The position numbers and the translations under genes were made by a program. The notes under the pieces were generated by a model, which made no database searches, was not told the DNA's origin, and saw nothing but the letters and a program-made list of their open reading frames with translations. Below, in pieces: positions 32,080 to 41,621 of a stretch of 64,000 bases of DNA (position 1 is its first letter; every line of letters starts with the position of its first letter). Source of the DNA: JBGSYJ01 sp041748075 (lineage in GTDB: Bacteria; Acidobacteriota; Thermoanaerobaculia; Gp7-AA8); NCBI GenBank assembly GCA_041748075.1, contig JBGTDX010000105.1:62001-126000 (forward strand). The letters run 5' to 3'.

Positions 32080-34143
32080 TCAGTGTTCGATGCGAACTTC
32101 CACCTGATTGTCGTAGAACGTGGCTCCTTCGCCGATGTCCGTCAGCTTCTGCGAGGTGGTGTCGTTCGCATTGGCTCCGTCGTCGGTCAGACGTCCCCAC
32201 CAGATGGAGGGGGCGGCCACGACTCCGGGCTGGACCCGATCGCTGATGATGGCCTGCGCGAGGAAGGAACCGCGATTGTTGATCGTGCGCACCGTCATTC
32301 CGTGCGCAATGCCACGAAGCCCGGCATCGACCGCGTTGATCTCGAGCGTGGGCGAGCCTGCCACGCGGCGCAACGATTTCACGTTGACGAACGTCGAGTT
32401 GAGAAACGTGTGCCCCGGTGCCGAGATGAGTGAGAGCGGATAGCGGCTGATCAGCTCCGGATCTCTCTCTTCCGATTCGAAAGGAGGCACATAGAGCGGC
32501 AGTCGATCGAGTCCGATCTCCTCGAGGCGCGCGCAGTCGATCTCGATCCGACCGCTGGGGGTCGCCAGTTTCGTACCGGTGGGAAACGGCAGGTGCGTAG
32601 TGGGAAGGTTCATTCGCTGCGGACCTGAATCCCGCAGCCGCTCGAACGTCACGCCTTTCATTTCCTCCGCATCGGAATCGAGCGCCTGTCGCATCATCGT
32701 CTCGTCAGAATCTTTTAGGAAATCTCCTTCGAGTCCCATCGCATCGGCGAGCCTGCGAAAGATTTCCGAGTTCGGCAGCGCCTCGCCGAGTGGGTCGATC
32801 GCGCGGTGACTGTACATCGCGTAGAGATGGCCGTAGCTCTTGTGGAGATCCGCATGCTCGAGTTGCGTTGTGGCCGGCAGAAGCACGTCGGCCCAGTCGG
32901 CGGTGTCGGTCTGAAAGTGTTCGAGCACCACGGTGAAGAGATCCTCCCGCGCCATTCCGCGCAGGACCCGCCCGCGATCGGGCGCGACCGACGCGGGGTT
33001 GGAGTTGTAGACGACGAGAGCGCGGATTGGAGGGTCGTGGAGGTCGAGCAGCGCATCGCCCAGCGCGCTCATGTTCACGGTTCTCGTGCCGGGAGGAATG
33101 AGATCCGGCCGCTCGAGCGCGGTGGTATTCATCTTGTACGTTCCCGAGCTCGAAAGCTGGCAGCCTCCGCCCGCATCGTTCCACGCGCCGGTGACCGCGG
33201 GCAGGATGGAGATGGCGCGAACGGCTGAGCCTCCCCCCGCGTGGCGCTGCAGGCCGTAGTTGAGACGTATGAATGAAGGACGGGTCGTCGCGTAGTCGTG
33301 AGCAAGCCGTTCGATGGTCTCCGTGGGTATGCGGCAGATACCTGCGACCTTTCCCGGCGCATAGTCGTCGAGTACGCGCCGGCGCAGTGCTTCCCAGCCG
33401 AGGGTCATCGATTCGAGATAGTCGCGGTCCTCGAGGCCGTCACGAAAGATCACGTGCATGATCGCCAACGCGAGCGCCGCGTCCGTGCCGGGCCGGATCG
33501 GGATGTGCTCATCGCACGAATCGGCAGTGCGCGTCCGCCGGGGATCAATGCAGATCGTCTTCGCGCCCGCAGCTTTCGCCTTCACGATGAATGGCCAGAG
33601 GTGGGGATTTGCAGTGAGCGTGTTCGTGCCCCAGAGGATGATGAGTTTCGATTGATCGACCGACTCGGGATCTGTGCCCATCCGCGTCCCGTACGTGTAG
33701 TTGAGAGCCTCGGAGCCTGCCGATGCGCAGATGGTTCGGCCCAGCAGCGATGCACCGATCGTGTGAAAGAACCTGCGGTCCATCGACGATCCCTGGATGA
33801 GTCCCATGGTGCCGGCGTACGAGTAGGGCAGAATGGCCTGCGGGCCGTCTTGCGAGTGACGGATTTCATTGAAGCGCTGCGCAATCAGCCCGATGGCTTC
33901 ATCCCAGCTCGCTCTGCGGAATTGTCCTGATCCCTTCGGTCCCGTACGGATCTGCGGAAAGAGCAAACGGTCCTCGTGATACGTACGCTCGGTATAGCGC
34001 GCGACCTTCGTGCAGAGGAATCCGCGCGTGAACGAGTGATCGGGATCCCCCGTCACCTTCAGGGCGCGCCCGTTCTCCACGGTGACGAGCATCGAGCAGG
34101 TATCGGGACAGTCGTGGGGACAGACAGCACGGACGACGGACAT
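32080..34143 (-). CDS. Molybdopterin-dependent oxidoreductase (bis-MGD, one 4Fe-4S)
   Basis: 687 aa. The N terminus carries a [4Fe-4S] site CPHDCPDTC (Cys 8, 12, 16) with a fourth Cys in GFLCTK near residue 44. It is followed by the molybdopterin oxidoreductase core (QAILPYSYAGTMGLIQG, AGSEALNYTYGTRMG, IILWGTNTLTANPHLWP, CIDPRRTRTADSCDEHIPI) and a C-terminal dinucleotide-binding domain (PLSLISAPGHTFLNSTF, PSIWWGRLTDDGANAND). There is no Tat signal, so it is probably cytoplasmic. The family is broad (formate dehydrogenase-like, BisC-like), and no subunit genes lie next to it, so the substrate is open. The residue at the usual Mo-ligand position cannot be fixed from sequence alone. Confidence 0.9.
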   Translation of the reverse strand: MSVVRAVCPHDCPDTCSMLVTVENGRALKVTGDPDHSFTRGFLCTKVARYTERTYHEDRLLFPQIRTGPKGSGQFRRASWDEAIGLIAQRFNEIRHSQDGPQAILPYSYAGTMGLIQGSSMDRRFFHTIGASLLGRTICASAGSEALNYTYGTRMGTDPESVDQSKLIILWGTNTLTANPHLWPFIVKAKAAGAKTICIDPRRTRTADSCDEHIPIRPGTDAALALAIMHVIFRDGLEDRDYLESMTLGWEALRRRVLDDYAPGKVAGICRIPTETIERLAHDYATTRPSFIRLNYGLQRHAGGGSAVRAISILPAVTGAWNDAGGGCQLSSSGTYKMNTTALERPDLIPPGTRTVNMSALGDALLDLHDPPIRALVVYNSNPASVAPDRGRVLRGMAREDLFTVVLEHFQTDTADWADVLLPATTQLEHADLHKSYGHLYAMYSHRAIDPLGEALPNSEIFRRLADAMGLEGDFLKDSDETMMRQALDSDAEEMKGVTFERLRDSGPQRMNLPTTHLPFPTGTKLATPSGRIEIDCARLEEIGLDRLPLYVPPFESEERDPELISRYPLSLISAPGHTFLNSTFVNVKSLRRVAGSPTLEINAVDAGLRGIAHGMTVRTINNRGSFLAQAIISDRVQPGVVAAPSIWWGRLTDDGANANDTTSQKLTDIGEGATFYDNQVEVRIEH

Positions 34144-34220
34144 GCGGGAACGATTCTAGCGCAATTGGACCTGACCTTTGGCTCTCCTCATACACGGAAG
34201 AGTGCTGAACCGAAGCAAAT

Positions 34221-34285
34221 GTTGAATCGTGAATTGAGAATGTTGAATGGAAGACCGTGCTCGATTCAACATTCACAATTTCAAC
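34221..34285. repeat. Heptamer repeats in inverted arrangement
   Basis: GTTGAAT, CGTGAAT, TGAGAAT, GTTGAAT (34221-34248) face ATTCAAC, ATTCACA and ATTTCAAC (34264-34285). The gap 34144-34362 holds nothing else I recognise. Confidence 0.75.
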
Positions 34286-34362
34286 GTTTAGCCTCTCGGG
34301 CATAAGCTCTGAGAAATGCCATTACCCCTGGCTCCTTCTCGCTGGGAGAGGGGAAGAAATAG

Positions 34363-35655
34363 CTACTCCCGCTCAATGATGATCGCCGAGCCCAGCCCAC
34401 CCGCGGCGCATACGGATACCAGGCCGAACTGCTCGCCGGAAGCCTGGAGCTCGTTGCAGACAGTCGTGACGATGCGCGCTCCCGTGGCGCCGAAAGGATG
34501 GCCGAGGGCGATCGAGCCTCCTGTACGGTTGATCTTTGTCGGATCGATCTCGCCGACCGGTCCGCTCAGGCCCAGCCGCTCCTTTGCGATCCTGGCGGAA
34601 GCGAGCCACTGGATGTTCGACAGCACCTGCGCCGCGAAGGCTTCGTGCATTTCGATGACGCCGATGTCCGTCAGCTTCAGGCCGGCCCGTTCGAGTGCCC
34701 GGGGTATTGCGAAGACCGGCCCCTGGAGCAACTGGTCGGCCGGATCGAGCGCGCCGTAGGCGTAGCTTCTCAGATAGCCGATCGGCTTGTAGCCGAGGGA
34801 CTTTGCTTTTTCCTCCGACATGAGAAGGACCGCCGAAGCGCCGTCGGTGAGCGGTGAAGAATTGCCCGCAGTGATCGTCCCGTACTTCCGGTCGAACACG
34901 GGCCGCAGCTTCGCGAGCGCTTCCAGCGTCGTGTCTTCGCGGATCAGATTGTCGTTGTCGATCACTTCCTCGTACCGCGGCGGAACGATTAGCGGCATGA
35001 CTTCCGCTGCGAAGCGCCCGCTGTTGGTCGCCGATGCAGCGCGGGTGTGGCTCTGGAGCGCGAAACGATCCTGATCTTCCCGCGTGATTCCGTTTTCCCT
35101 GGCCATCTTCTCGGCAGACTCACCCATGGTGAGACCCGTTGTCGATTCCGCGATGGCCGGCAGATCGGGTGCAAGGTCTTTTGGACGGAAGTTGGAAAAG
35201 ACCGAGAGCTTTCCCGGCAGAGTCTTCTGCTTGCTTGCCTTGACGAGAATGTCCGCGAACTTCTTCGAGAAGAGGATCGGAACGTTCGAGAGCGATTCGG
35301 CGCCGCCGGCGACGACGATTTCCGCCTGTCCCTGCTGGATCATGTCGGCCGCCGTCGTGATTGCCTGGTTCGACGTGGCGCAGGCCATCGAGACGCTATG
35401 GGAGGGGATATGGCGCGGCATCCCTGTTCCCAGAACGATCTCGCGGGCGATGTTGGGAGCTTTGACCGACGGAATGACGGTGCCGTAGACGACGTAGTCG
35501 AGCGAAGCGAGATCGAGCTCACTCCGCTGGAGCATTTCCGTGACGACCCTCTTTCCCAGCTCGAGCGTATCGAGGCGGGCGAGCGTGGTGCCCGCTTTCC
35601 CGAACGGGGTTCTCAATCCGCGAACGATCGCGACACGACGGTTGTTTGCGCTCAT
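34363..35655 (-). CDS. fadI: Acetyl-CoA C-acyltransferase (FadI-type thiolase)
   Basis: 430 aa. The three thiolase active-site regions are intact: nucleophilic Cys in SVSMACATSNQAI (near residue 91), His in GGSIALGHPFGATGAR, and the C-terminal Cys in SVCAAGGLGSA. The inserted segments (GVIEMHEAFAAQVLSNIQW and IDNDNLIREDTTLEALAKL) and the overall length resemble FadI/trifunctional beta-subunit thiolases rather than short biosynthetic ones. It should carry out the last step of fatty acid beta-oxidation. No fadJ partner is adjacent; the acyl-CoA ligase at 11307 could act upstream in the same pathway. Confidence 0.9.
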   Translation of the reverse strand: MSANNRRVAIVRGLRTPFGKAGTTLARLDTLELGKRVVTEMLQRSELDLASLDYVVYGTVIPSVKAPNIAREIVLGTGMPRHIPSHSVSMACATSNQAITTAADMIQQGQAEIVVAGGAESLSNVPILFSKKFADILVKASKQKTLPGKLSVFSNFRPKDLAPDLPAIAESTTGLTMGESAEKMARENGITREDQDRFALQSHTRAASATNSGRFAAEVMPLIVPPRYEEVIDNDNLIREDTTLEALAKLRPVFDRKYGTITAGNSSPLTDGASAVLLMSEEKAKSLGYKPIGYLRSYAYGALDPADQLLQGPVFAIPRALERAGLKLTDIGVIEMHEAFAAQVLSNIQWLASARIAKERLGLSGPVGEIDPTKINRTGGSIALGHPFGATGARIVTTVCNELQASGEQFGLVSVCAAGGLGSAIIIERE

Positions 35656-35798
35656 CGCTGTATCCTCATCTCTCCGATTCTACGTCAGAGCTGCGAGACA
35701 GTATCACTGGGAGTCTTCGCGGCCGGCAGACGTGTCCTTTTGGAGTGCGAGACGGTGTAAAGCGTCAGAGTGTGTGACACATCGTTTGATTTTTGCAC

Positions 35799-35890
35799 AG
35801 CCTCTGAGCTGCGCTCAGGCTGACACCGTGGTTCATTGCTCGCCACAATGACCGTCCCGTCCCTCGCCGGCTCAGGAGGACCCTCCGCCT
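35799..35890. repeat. Dispersed intergenic element, longest copy
   Basis: Contains CTGAGCTGCGCTCAGGCTGAC, read as CTGAGCTGCG and CTCAGGCTGAC, then CACCGTGGTTCATTGCTCGC, CACAATGACCGTCCCGTCCC and CGCCGGCTCAGGAGG. It links the core seen at 5477 and 47861 to the tail seen at 13214 and 11221. The gap 35656-35966 (311 nt) otherwise holds only the upstream region of the next gene. Confidence 0.65.
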
Positions 35891-35966
35891 GGCTGCGCGC
35901 CCGGGATCTTCATCACTCCTGATACGATAGGCCTGCGCCGTTCCAGGAGGTCGGCGCGTCCGGCAC

Positions 35967-37028
35967 ATGAAGACCCAGCGCGAGATGAAAAAACGGATGA
36001 AGGCGTCGCTCGAACGCCTGCTGGCGCTTCCGCTCGATGAGGGGCCGCTCCTGATCCTGACGCATCACAACCCCGACCCCGACTGTCTGGCGAGCTCGGC
36101 GGCGATGCGCTACCTGCTGCGGAAAAAGCGTGGTATCGACGCGACTGCCGCCTACAGCGGAATCATCGGACGGGCCGAGAACCGCGCGATGGTCCGGCTG
36201 CTCGATCTCGACTTTCCGCACATCGACGAGCTCGATTTCGACGACTTCCGCTATATCGCACTGATCGATGCCCAGCCGCGCACGGGGAACACTGCGGTTC
36301 CGGGAGATCGAATGGCCGATATCGTCATCGACCACCATCCCATCCGGGACATCACCCGCGGGGTTGCCTTCTACGAGGTGATCGAAGAGCTGGGCGCGAC
36401 CGCGACTCTGCTCACCGAGTACCTCCGCATCGCCCGGTTGAAGATCCCCCGCGACCTGGCTACCGCGCTTTTGTATGCGATCCGATCCGAAACCCAGGAC
36501 CTGGGACGCGAGGTCTCCGAGCACGACCTGATCGCGTATGAGTATCTCGTTCCTCGCGTGGATCGTGCCCTCCTTGCTGCCATTTCCAGCCCGACTCTCG
36601 AACGGCACTATTTTTCGCAGCTCGCTGACGCCCTCGAGAATCTGCTGGTCGGCAAGACGACGGCCGTCAGTACCATGGGTCTCGTAAAGGATCCCGACTT
36701 CGTTCCGGAGATCGCCGATCTCGTCGTGAGGATGGAGGAGATCCGCTGGGCACTCGCATGGGGGACGTTCCGCGATCGCCTCTACCTGTCGATCCGCACG
36801 AACGATCCCGAAGCGAACGCGGGAGACGTCATGCAGAAAATCCTCGAAGGAATCGGGAAGGGGGGAGGCCATGGAATGCGTGCGGGTGGAGCGATCGACC
36901 TGAACGGCTCATCGTCCCTGTCGTCGGCCATGGCGGACAGGATCATCAGGAGATTCGTCGCGGAGGTCGATGAGCCCGAAAGACTCGAGCCATTCCGGCC
37001 CCCGGCCAGTGAGCAGACCGTCACCTGA
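35967..37028 (+). CDS. DHH-family phosphoesterase (NrnA/RecJ-like)
   Basis: 353 aa. DHH motifs appear in order: LILTHHNPDPDCLASSAAM (His and Asp ligands), GRAENRAM, FRYIALIDAQPRTGN, and IVIDHHPI (the DHH motif). The C-terminal DHHA1 domain ends with GGGHGMRAGGAI, which binds the nucleic acid end. Family members are oligoribonucleases/pAp phosphatases (NrnA) or c-di-AMP phosphodiesterases. AGGAGG at 35945-35950 is 16 nt from the ATG, which is long; an internal ATG at 35985 is possible. It lies 42 nt before zwf on the same strand and may be the first gene of that operon. Confidence 0.85.
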   Translation: MKTQREMKKRMKASLERLLALPLDEGPLLILTHHNPDPDCLASSAAMRYLLRKKRGIDATAAYSGIIGRAENRAMVRLLDLDFPHIDELDFDDFRYIALIDAQPRTGNTAVPGDRMADIVIDHHPIRDITRGVAFYEVIEELGATATLLTEYLRIARLKIPRDLATALLYAIRSETQDLGREVSEHDLIAYEYLVPRVDRALLAAISSPTLERHYFSQLADALENLLVGKTTAVSTMGLVKDPDFVPEIADLVVRMEEIRWALAWGTFRDRLYLSIRTNDPEANAGDVMQKILEGIGKGGGHGMRAGGAIDLNGSSSLSSAMADRIIRRFVAEVDEPERLEPFRPPASEQTVT

Positions 37029-37070
37029 ACCGATGCCCGTTGCGCGATGCGCCTTTCGGAGGCATGATCC

Positions 37071-38621
37071 ATGACCGTGAGCGCGACACAACTCGAAGCC
37101 AATCCCCTCCGCGAAGGGCTGGATCAGGAGCGTGTTCCGGACGCTTCGATTCTCGTGATCTTCGGCGCGTCCGGAGACCTGACGCAGCGCAAGCTCATCC
37201 CATCCCTCTACTCCCTCGCGCACGACGGCCTTCTTCCTTCGAACCAGGTGATCGTCGGTTTCGCCCGCGCCGGCGTCACGGACGACAAATTCAGAGCCGA
37301 TATGCGCGAAGCATGCGACCGTCATGCGCGACGCCGGCCGACCGAAGATGCGGTGTGGGAGAGCTTCGCATCGAAGCTCTTCTTCATTCCCGGTGAGTTC
37401 GAGAACAACGAGGATTACGTCCGATTGCGTGGGAGGCTCGAAGAGCTCGATGAGCAGCGCGGCACGGAAGGGCGGAGAATCTATTACATGGCCGCCCCTC
37501 CCCAGTTCTTTCCCGAGATCACGCGCCGGTTGAGCAAGAACGACATGGTGAATGATCCGGAGCTCGAGCTTCCGTTCACGCGAGCCATCATCGAGAAGCC
37601 ATTCGGCCGGGATCTTGCGACGGCGTGCGAGCTCAACAGGATCGCCGTGATGACTTTCCGTGAGGAGCAGGTCTTCCGCATCGACCACTACCTCGGAAAA
37701 GAGACCGTTCAGAATCTGCTCGTGCTCCGTTTCGGGAACGGCATCTTCGAGCCGTTCTGGAACCGCCAGTACATCGACCACGTCCAGTTCACGGTCGCGG
37801 AATCGATCGGCGTCGAAGGCAGGGGAGGCTACTTCGAGGGCTCCGGTATCGTCCGCGACATCATTCAGAATCATCTGCTCCAGCTCGTCTGTCTCGTTGC
37901 GATGGAACCACCCGTCGCGTTCGAGGCGACCTCCGTCCGCGACGAGAAGGTCAAGGTTCTCAAGGCGCTCAGGGAGTTTCCGCTCGATGAGCTTTCTCAC
38001 GTCGCCGTGCGCGGCCAGTACGTGGAAGGCTCCATTGCAGGCAATCCGGTCCCCGGATACCTCGACGAGAAGAAAGTCGACCCTGCCTCGCGCGTCGAGA
38101 CGTTCGCCGCAATGAAGATCTTCATCGAAAACTGGAGGTGGGCGGGCGTCCCGTTTTACCTCCGCGCCGGAAAGCGGCTGCCGAAGCGTGTAACCGACAT
38201 CTCGATCCACTTCCGTCCGCCTCCGTATCCGCTCTTCAAGAGGATGGGCAGCGTGCATCTGCATCCGAACGTCCTGGCGATCCGTATCCAGCCGGACGAG
38301 GGAATCTCGCTGAAATTCGATTCGAAAGTTCCCGGACCCACCGTGAGGACTCATCCGGTGACCATGGAATTCCGCTACGCCACTTCGTTCGGCGCAGAGC
38401 CGCCGGAAGCATACGAGCGGTTGCTGCTCGACACGATGATCGGCGATTCGACGCTCTTTGCCCGCCGCGATGAAGTGGAGACGGCCTGGCGCTGGCTCGA
38501 TCCGCTTCTCGACAGGTGGCAGGAATCGGGCTCGCCTTCCCCTTACGCTTCCGGCACGTGGGGTCCGCGTGAAGTCGACGAGATCATGGAAGCCGACGGA
38601 AGATCGTGGAGAAGACCGTAG
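37071..38621 (+). CDS. zwf: Glucose-6-phosphate 1-dehydrogenase
   Basis: 516 aa. The NADP-binding motif is VIFGASGDLTQRKLIPSLYSL, shown as FGASGDLTQRKLIPSLY. The active-site signature is FRIDHYLGKETVQNLLVLRFGN, with Asp/His in RIDHYLGKE. C-terminal segments GVPFYLRAGKRLPKR and RIQPDEGISLKF are also typical. It oxidises glucose 6-phosphate to 6-phosphogluconolactone with NADP reduction. opcA, pgl and glk follow with gaps of 4, 0 and 0 nt, so it heads an oxidative pentose phosphate operon. Confidence 0.96.
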   Translation: MTVSATQLEANPLREGLDQERVPDASILVIFGASGDLTQRKLIPSLYSLAHDGLLPSNQVIVGFARAGVTDDKFRADMREACDRHARRRPTEDAVWESFASKLFFIPGEFENNEDYVRLRGRLEELDEQRGTEGRRIYYMAAPPQFFPEITRRLSKNDMVNDPELELPFTRAIIEKPFGRDLATACELNRIAVMTFREEQVFRIDHYLGKETVQNLLVLRFGNGIFEPFWNRQYIDHVQFTVAESIGVEGRGGYFEGSGIVRDIIQNHLLQLVCLVAMEPPVAFEATSVRDEKVKVLKALREFPLDELSHVAVRGQYVEGSIAGNPVPGYLDEKKVDPASRVETFAAMKIFIENWRWAGVPFYLRAGKRLPKRVTDISIHFRPPPYPLFKRMGSVHLHPNVLAIRIQPDEGISLKFDSKVPGPTVRTHPVTMEFRYATSFGAEPPEAYERLLLDTMIGDSTLFARRDEVETAWRWLDPLLDRWQESGSPSPYASGTWGPREVDEIMEADGRSWRRP

Positions 38622-38625
38622 CGAC

Positions 38626-39714
38626 ATGAGCGACCTGAGTCGATTCGTCCGTGGAGAAGAGCTGTCGGTCGACATTGCGGCCATCGAGCGCAGCCTGTCC
38701 GAAGTGTGGCGACAGGAAAGCGATGAAGGCTCGGAGCCGGTGACCCGCGCTGCGCTCTGGAATGTGGTCGCGCACACGGGCACGGACACCGACCGGAATC
38801 TCGCCACGCAGACGCTCGGCCTGGCGAGCATTTCCGTGCCGCAACGGAGCATCGTGATCCGTTCGAGCATGGAAGGTGAGGATGAGCTCAGCTCCTGGAT
38901 CGGCGCAAACTGCCATCTCGTGTCGGGCTCCCGGCAGGTCTGCTCCGAGGCGATCTCGATCGTCGCAGGGGGAAGCCGCGTTGCTCACGTGCCTTCGCTC
39001 GTGAATGCGCTGCTGATCCCCGACATGCCGGTCGCGGCATGGTGGCTGGGGGACCTTCCGTCGGGGCAGGAAGACTATGTCGCGGCACTTTTGGAGCCGG
39101 CCAACCGGCTGGTCGTCGACTCCGTTCACTTCGACCGCGTGGACGATCTGCGGCTGGTGCGTCGCGTGTCCGAGGAGAGCGCGACCACTCCGGCAGACCT
39201 GAACTGGGTTCGGATGGAAGACTGGCGGATTGCCACCGCGTCGATGTTCGATCCCGGCGAGATGAGAACATTGCTGCAGCAGATCCGAAGGGTCCGGATC
39301 ATCTCCGGCAGCGGAACCACCGATTTGTTCGGAGAACATGTGGAAGCGCTCTTCTTTGCGTCCTGGCTGAGCTCGAAGGTGGGTCACACGCTCGATGCGG
39401 ATGGCCGCCTCTACGGTGACCGGGGAGCGGTCAGCTACGAGTTTGCCGGACGGCAGGCGTCCGGCCGTCCGGGTGAGCTGCTGCATGTCGAGATCGGCTT
39501 CGAGGAAGGCGGAAGCATCTTTTTGTCCAAAAACGATCACGCTTCGGCCATCATTGCGGAGACGCGAAGTCTGCCGCAGCCGGCATCCACCGTCACGCGA
39601 AGTCATACGCGCAACCAGTCCGATCTGATCGTCAGGCAGCTCGCGCAGCGGGAGCGCGATCCGGTCTTCTTCAGAATACTTCCCCGCGCGATCCAACTGG
39701 CAGGGAGATTATAG
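38626..39714 (+). CDS. opcA: Glucose-6-phosphate dehydrogenase assembly protein OpcA-like
   Basis: 362 aa from the ATG at 38626. Distinctive segments are TRAALWNVVAHTGT, SGSRQVCSEAISIVAGG, PSLVNALLIPDMPVAAWWLG, LNWVRMEDWRIATASMFD and EALFFASWLSSKVG. These match the OpcA family known mainly from cyanobacteria and actinobacteria, where OpcA promotes assembly and activity of Zwf. Its position between zwf and pgl supports the assignment. It is cytosolic, and no catalytic motif is expected. Confidence 0.88.
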   Translation: MSDLSRFVRGEELSVDIAAIERSLSEVWRQESDEGSEPVTRAALWNVVAHTGTDTDRNLATQTLGLASISVPQRSIVIRSSMEGEDELSSWIGANCHLVSGSRQVCSEAISIVAGGSRVAHVPSLVNALLIPDMPVAAWWLGDLPSGQEDYVAALLEPANRLVVDSVHFDRVDDLRLVRRVSEESATTPADLNWVRMEDWRIATASMFDPGEMRTLLQQIRRVRIISGSGTTDLFGEHVEALFFASWLSSKVGHTLDADGRLYGDRGAVSYEFAGRQASGRPGELLHVEIGFEEGGSIFLSKNDHASAIIAETRSLPQPASTVTRSHTRNQSDLIVRQLAQRERDPVFFRILPRAIQLAGRL

Positions 39715-40434
39715 ATGCTGAATCTGCGGGTTTTCGACACAAAGAGTGATCTCTTCGAGACGGCGGCGTCGGCCATCGTCGAGACCGTACAGAGAAGCGA
39801 TCGGGCCGTCATCGAGCTCTCGGGCGGGTCGACCCCGCGCGGCCTCTACGAAGTCCTCGGGGCGGAGCCCTTTCGCTCGAAGCTCGAGGGAAAGGCGGTG
39901 ATCTGGGTCACCGGCGACGAGCGCTGCGTGCCGCAGGATCATCCGGACTCGAATGCCGCCATGATCAGAGGGTCGCTCCTCGCGCAGGGGATACTGCCGA
40001 ATCATCAATTCCTCCGGTTCCGGACGGAGCTGGAGGACCCCGCGAAGATCGCCGCGCGCTTCGAAGAAGAATGGCGCGAGCTGGGAATTGCGGGGCTCGA
40101 CCTGTCGATCATCGGCGTGGGCGACGATGGACACACGGCCTCGCTGTTTCCCGGTACCGACGTGCTGAACGTGACAGATCGCATCGCATCCGAGGTGTTC
40201 GTGCCGCGGATGGACACCTGGCGGGTGACGATGACGGCACCCCTGCTTCGGGAGTCGGCGTCCAAGCTCGTGCTGGCGACGGGAAAATCGAAGCGTCCCG
40301 TCATCGAAGCGCTGCAGCGGGGAGAACGGTTTCCGATCTCGGAGGTCATCGAAGGGGGCGGACCGTCCTGGTGGCTCATCGATCGCGACGCCTACCCGGA
40401 GACGAAGAACGGGGAAGAGGGAGAGAAGAACTGA
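39715..40434 (+). CDS. pgl: 6-phosphogluconolactonase
   Basis: 239 aa. Family motifs: VIELSGGSTPRGLYEVL near the N terminus, IWVTGDERCVPQDHPDSNAAM, and LSIIGVGDDGHTASLFPGT. The enzyme hydrolyses 6-phosphogluconolactone, the Zwf product. The ATG directly follows the opcA stop with no spacer, so translation is coupled. Confidence 0.94.
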   Translation: MLNLRVFDTKSDLFETAASAIVETVQRSDRAVIELSGGSTPRGLYEVLGAEPFRSKLEGKAVIWVTGDERCVPQDHPDSNAAMIRGSLLAQGILPNHQFLRFRTELEDPAKIAARFEEEWRELGIAGLDLSIIGVGDDGHTASLFPGTDVLNVTDRIASEVFVPRMDTWRVTMTAPLLRESASKLVLATGKSKRPVIEALQRGERFPISEVIEGGGPSWWLIDRDAYPETKNGEEGEKN

Positions 40435-41418
40435 ATGCGCATTCTGGCGGGTGACATCGGTGGCACCAAGACGCTGCTTCAGCTAGTGGAGATCGGATCC
40501 GGATTTCGAAAGGTCCTGCTCGAGCGACGATTCGAGAGCGATGCGTATCCCACTTTCTATGGACTGCTTCGCCAGTTCGTCTCACTGGACGATGGACCGA
40601 TCGAGGCCGCCTGCTTTGCCGTTGCCGGACCTGTGATCGGGGAGCATTCCGAGATCACGAATCTGGAATGGGTCATCGAGAGCGATGAATTGCAGGAGCA
40701 GTTCTCCATCCGGAAGATCGTATTGACGAACGACTTCTCCGCGGTTGCAGTGGGCGTACCGCGGCTCGGGCCGGAGGACGTGCTCTCGCTGAACGAGGGC
40801 AGCCGCGATCTGACGATGCCCATCGGCATCCTCGGTGCGGGCACCGGTCTCGGCGAAGCGATGCTGGTGCCCGGCTCCTCGGCATGGAAGGTCATCGCGT
40901 CGGAGGGAGGGCATGCCGACTTCGCCCCGGTGGGCGAAACGCAGATCGGGCTGCTGAAGTATCTCGATGGACGATACGGGCGTGTGAGCTATGAGCGGTT
41001 GCTGTCGGGACCGGGACTGGTCAACATCTTTACCTACTTGCGCGATCACGAGTTCAGCGGAGAGACAGCGGCGCGCGACCTGATGTCGGACGATGAAAAT
41101 CTCCCCGCGGAGCTCTCGAGGCTGGCCGACCAGGGAGACCCACTCGCAACGCGGAGCTTCGAAGTGTTCATCGACATTTATGGGGCGGAAGCCGGCAACG
41201 TCGGTCTGCGTGTGCTGGCCCGGGGAGGCATCTACATCGCAGGGGGAATCGCAACGAAGAACGCCGCGCGGTTCACCGACGGAAGATTCATGAGGGCCTT
41301 TCGCGCAAAGGGGCGCTTCGACGAGTTCATGGATCTGATTCCCGTCGACCTGATCACGAACCCGAAGGTGGGGCTCATGGGAGCGGTGGAGCTGGCAGCG
41401 AGGGCGGCGGGGGAGTGA
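40435..41418 (+). CDS. glk: Glucokinase
   Basis: 327 aa. It opens with MRILAGDIGGTKTLLQLVE, the phosphate-binding motif of the Glk family, and contains FAVAGPVIGEHSEITNLEW, IVLTNDFSAVAVGV (catalytic Asp region), GILGAGTGLGEAML and SEGGHADFAPVGETQ. This is the bacterial Glk (PF02685) type rather than the ROK type. It supplies glucose 6-phosphate to Zwf. The start abuts the pgl stop. It is the last operon gene before the cassette array. Confidence 0.94.
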   Translation: MRILAGDIGGTKTLLQLVEIGSGFRKVLLERRFESDAYPTFYGLLRQFVSLDDGPIEAACFAVAGPVIGEHSEITNLEWVIESDELQEQFSIRKIVLTNDFSAVAVGVPRLGPEDVLSLNEGSRDLTMPIGILGAGTGLGEAMLVPGSSAWKVIASEGGHADFAPVGETQIGLLKYLDGRYGRVSYERLLSGPGLVNIFTYLRDHEFSGETAARDLMSDDENLPAELSRLADQGDPLATRSFEVFIDIYGAEAGNVGLRVLARGGIYIAGGIATKNAARFTDGRFMRAFRAKGRFDEFMDLIPVDLITNPKVGLMGAVELAARAAGE

Positions 41419-41621
41419 GTCGGGTTTGGGGAGGCGCGGGCGGGGAGTAGACCGGAAGGCGCATAGGCCACACGGGATGACCGATATAAACCGGTGCAGA
41501 ACTGTCCGAGCAGTAACACGATGTGTTGCAGCAGGTTGACATTCACTGGTTTCGAGCCGGTTCGCCCGTTATCCGACAGAGGCGGGGAATAGGGAACCTG
41601 GCGGGTGTGGCTCAATATATA

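Noticed and set aside
36909..38870. 653-codon open frame on the minus strand
   Set aside because: It is antisense to zwf, which matches its family throughout. The minus-strand product is Arg/Glu-rich with no domain; it is a codon-bias shadow.
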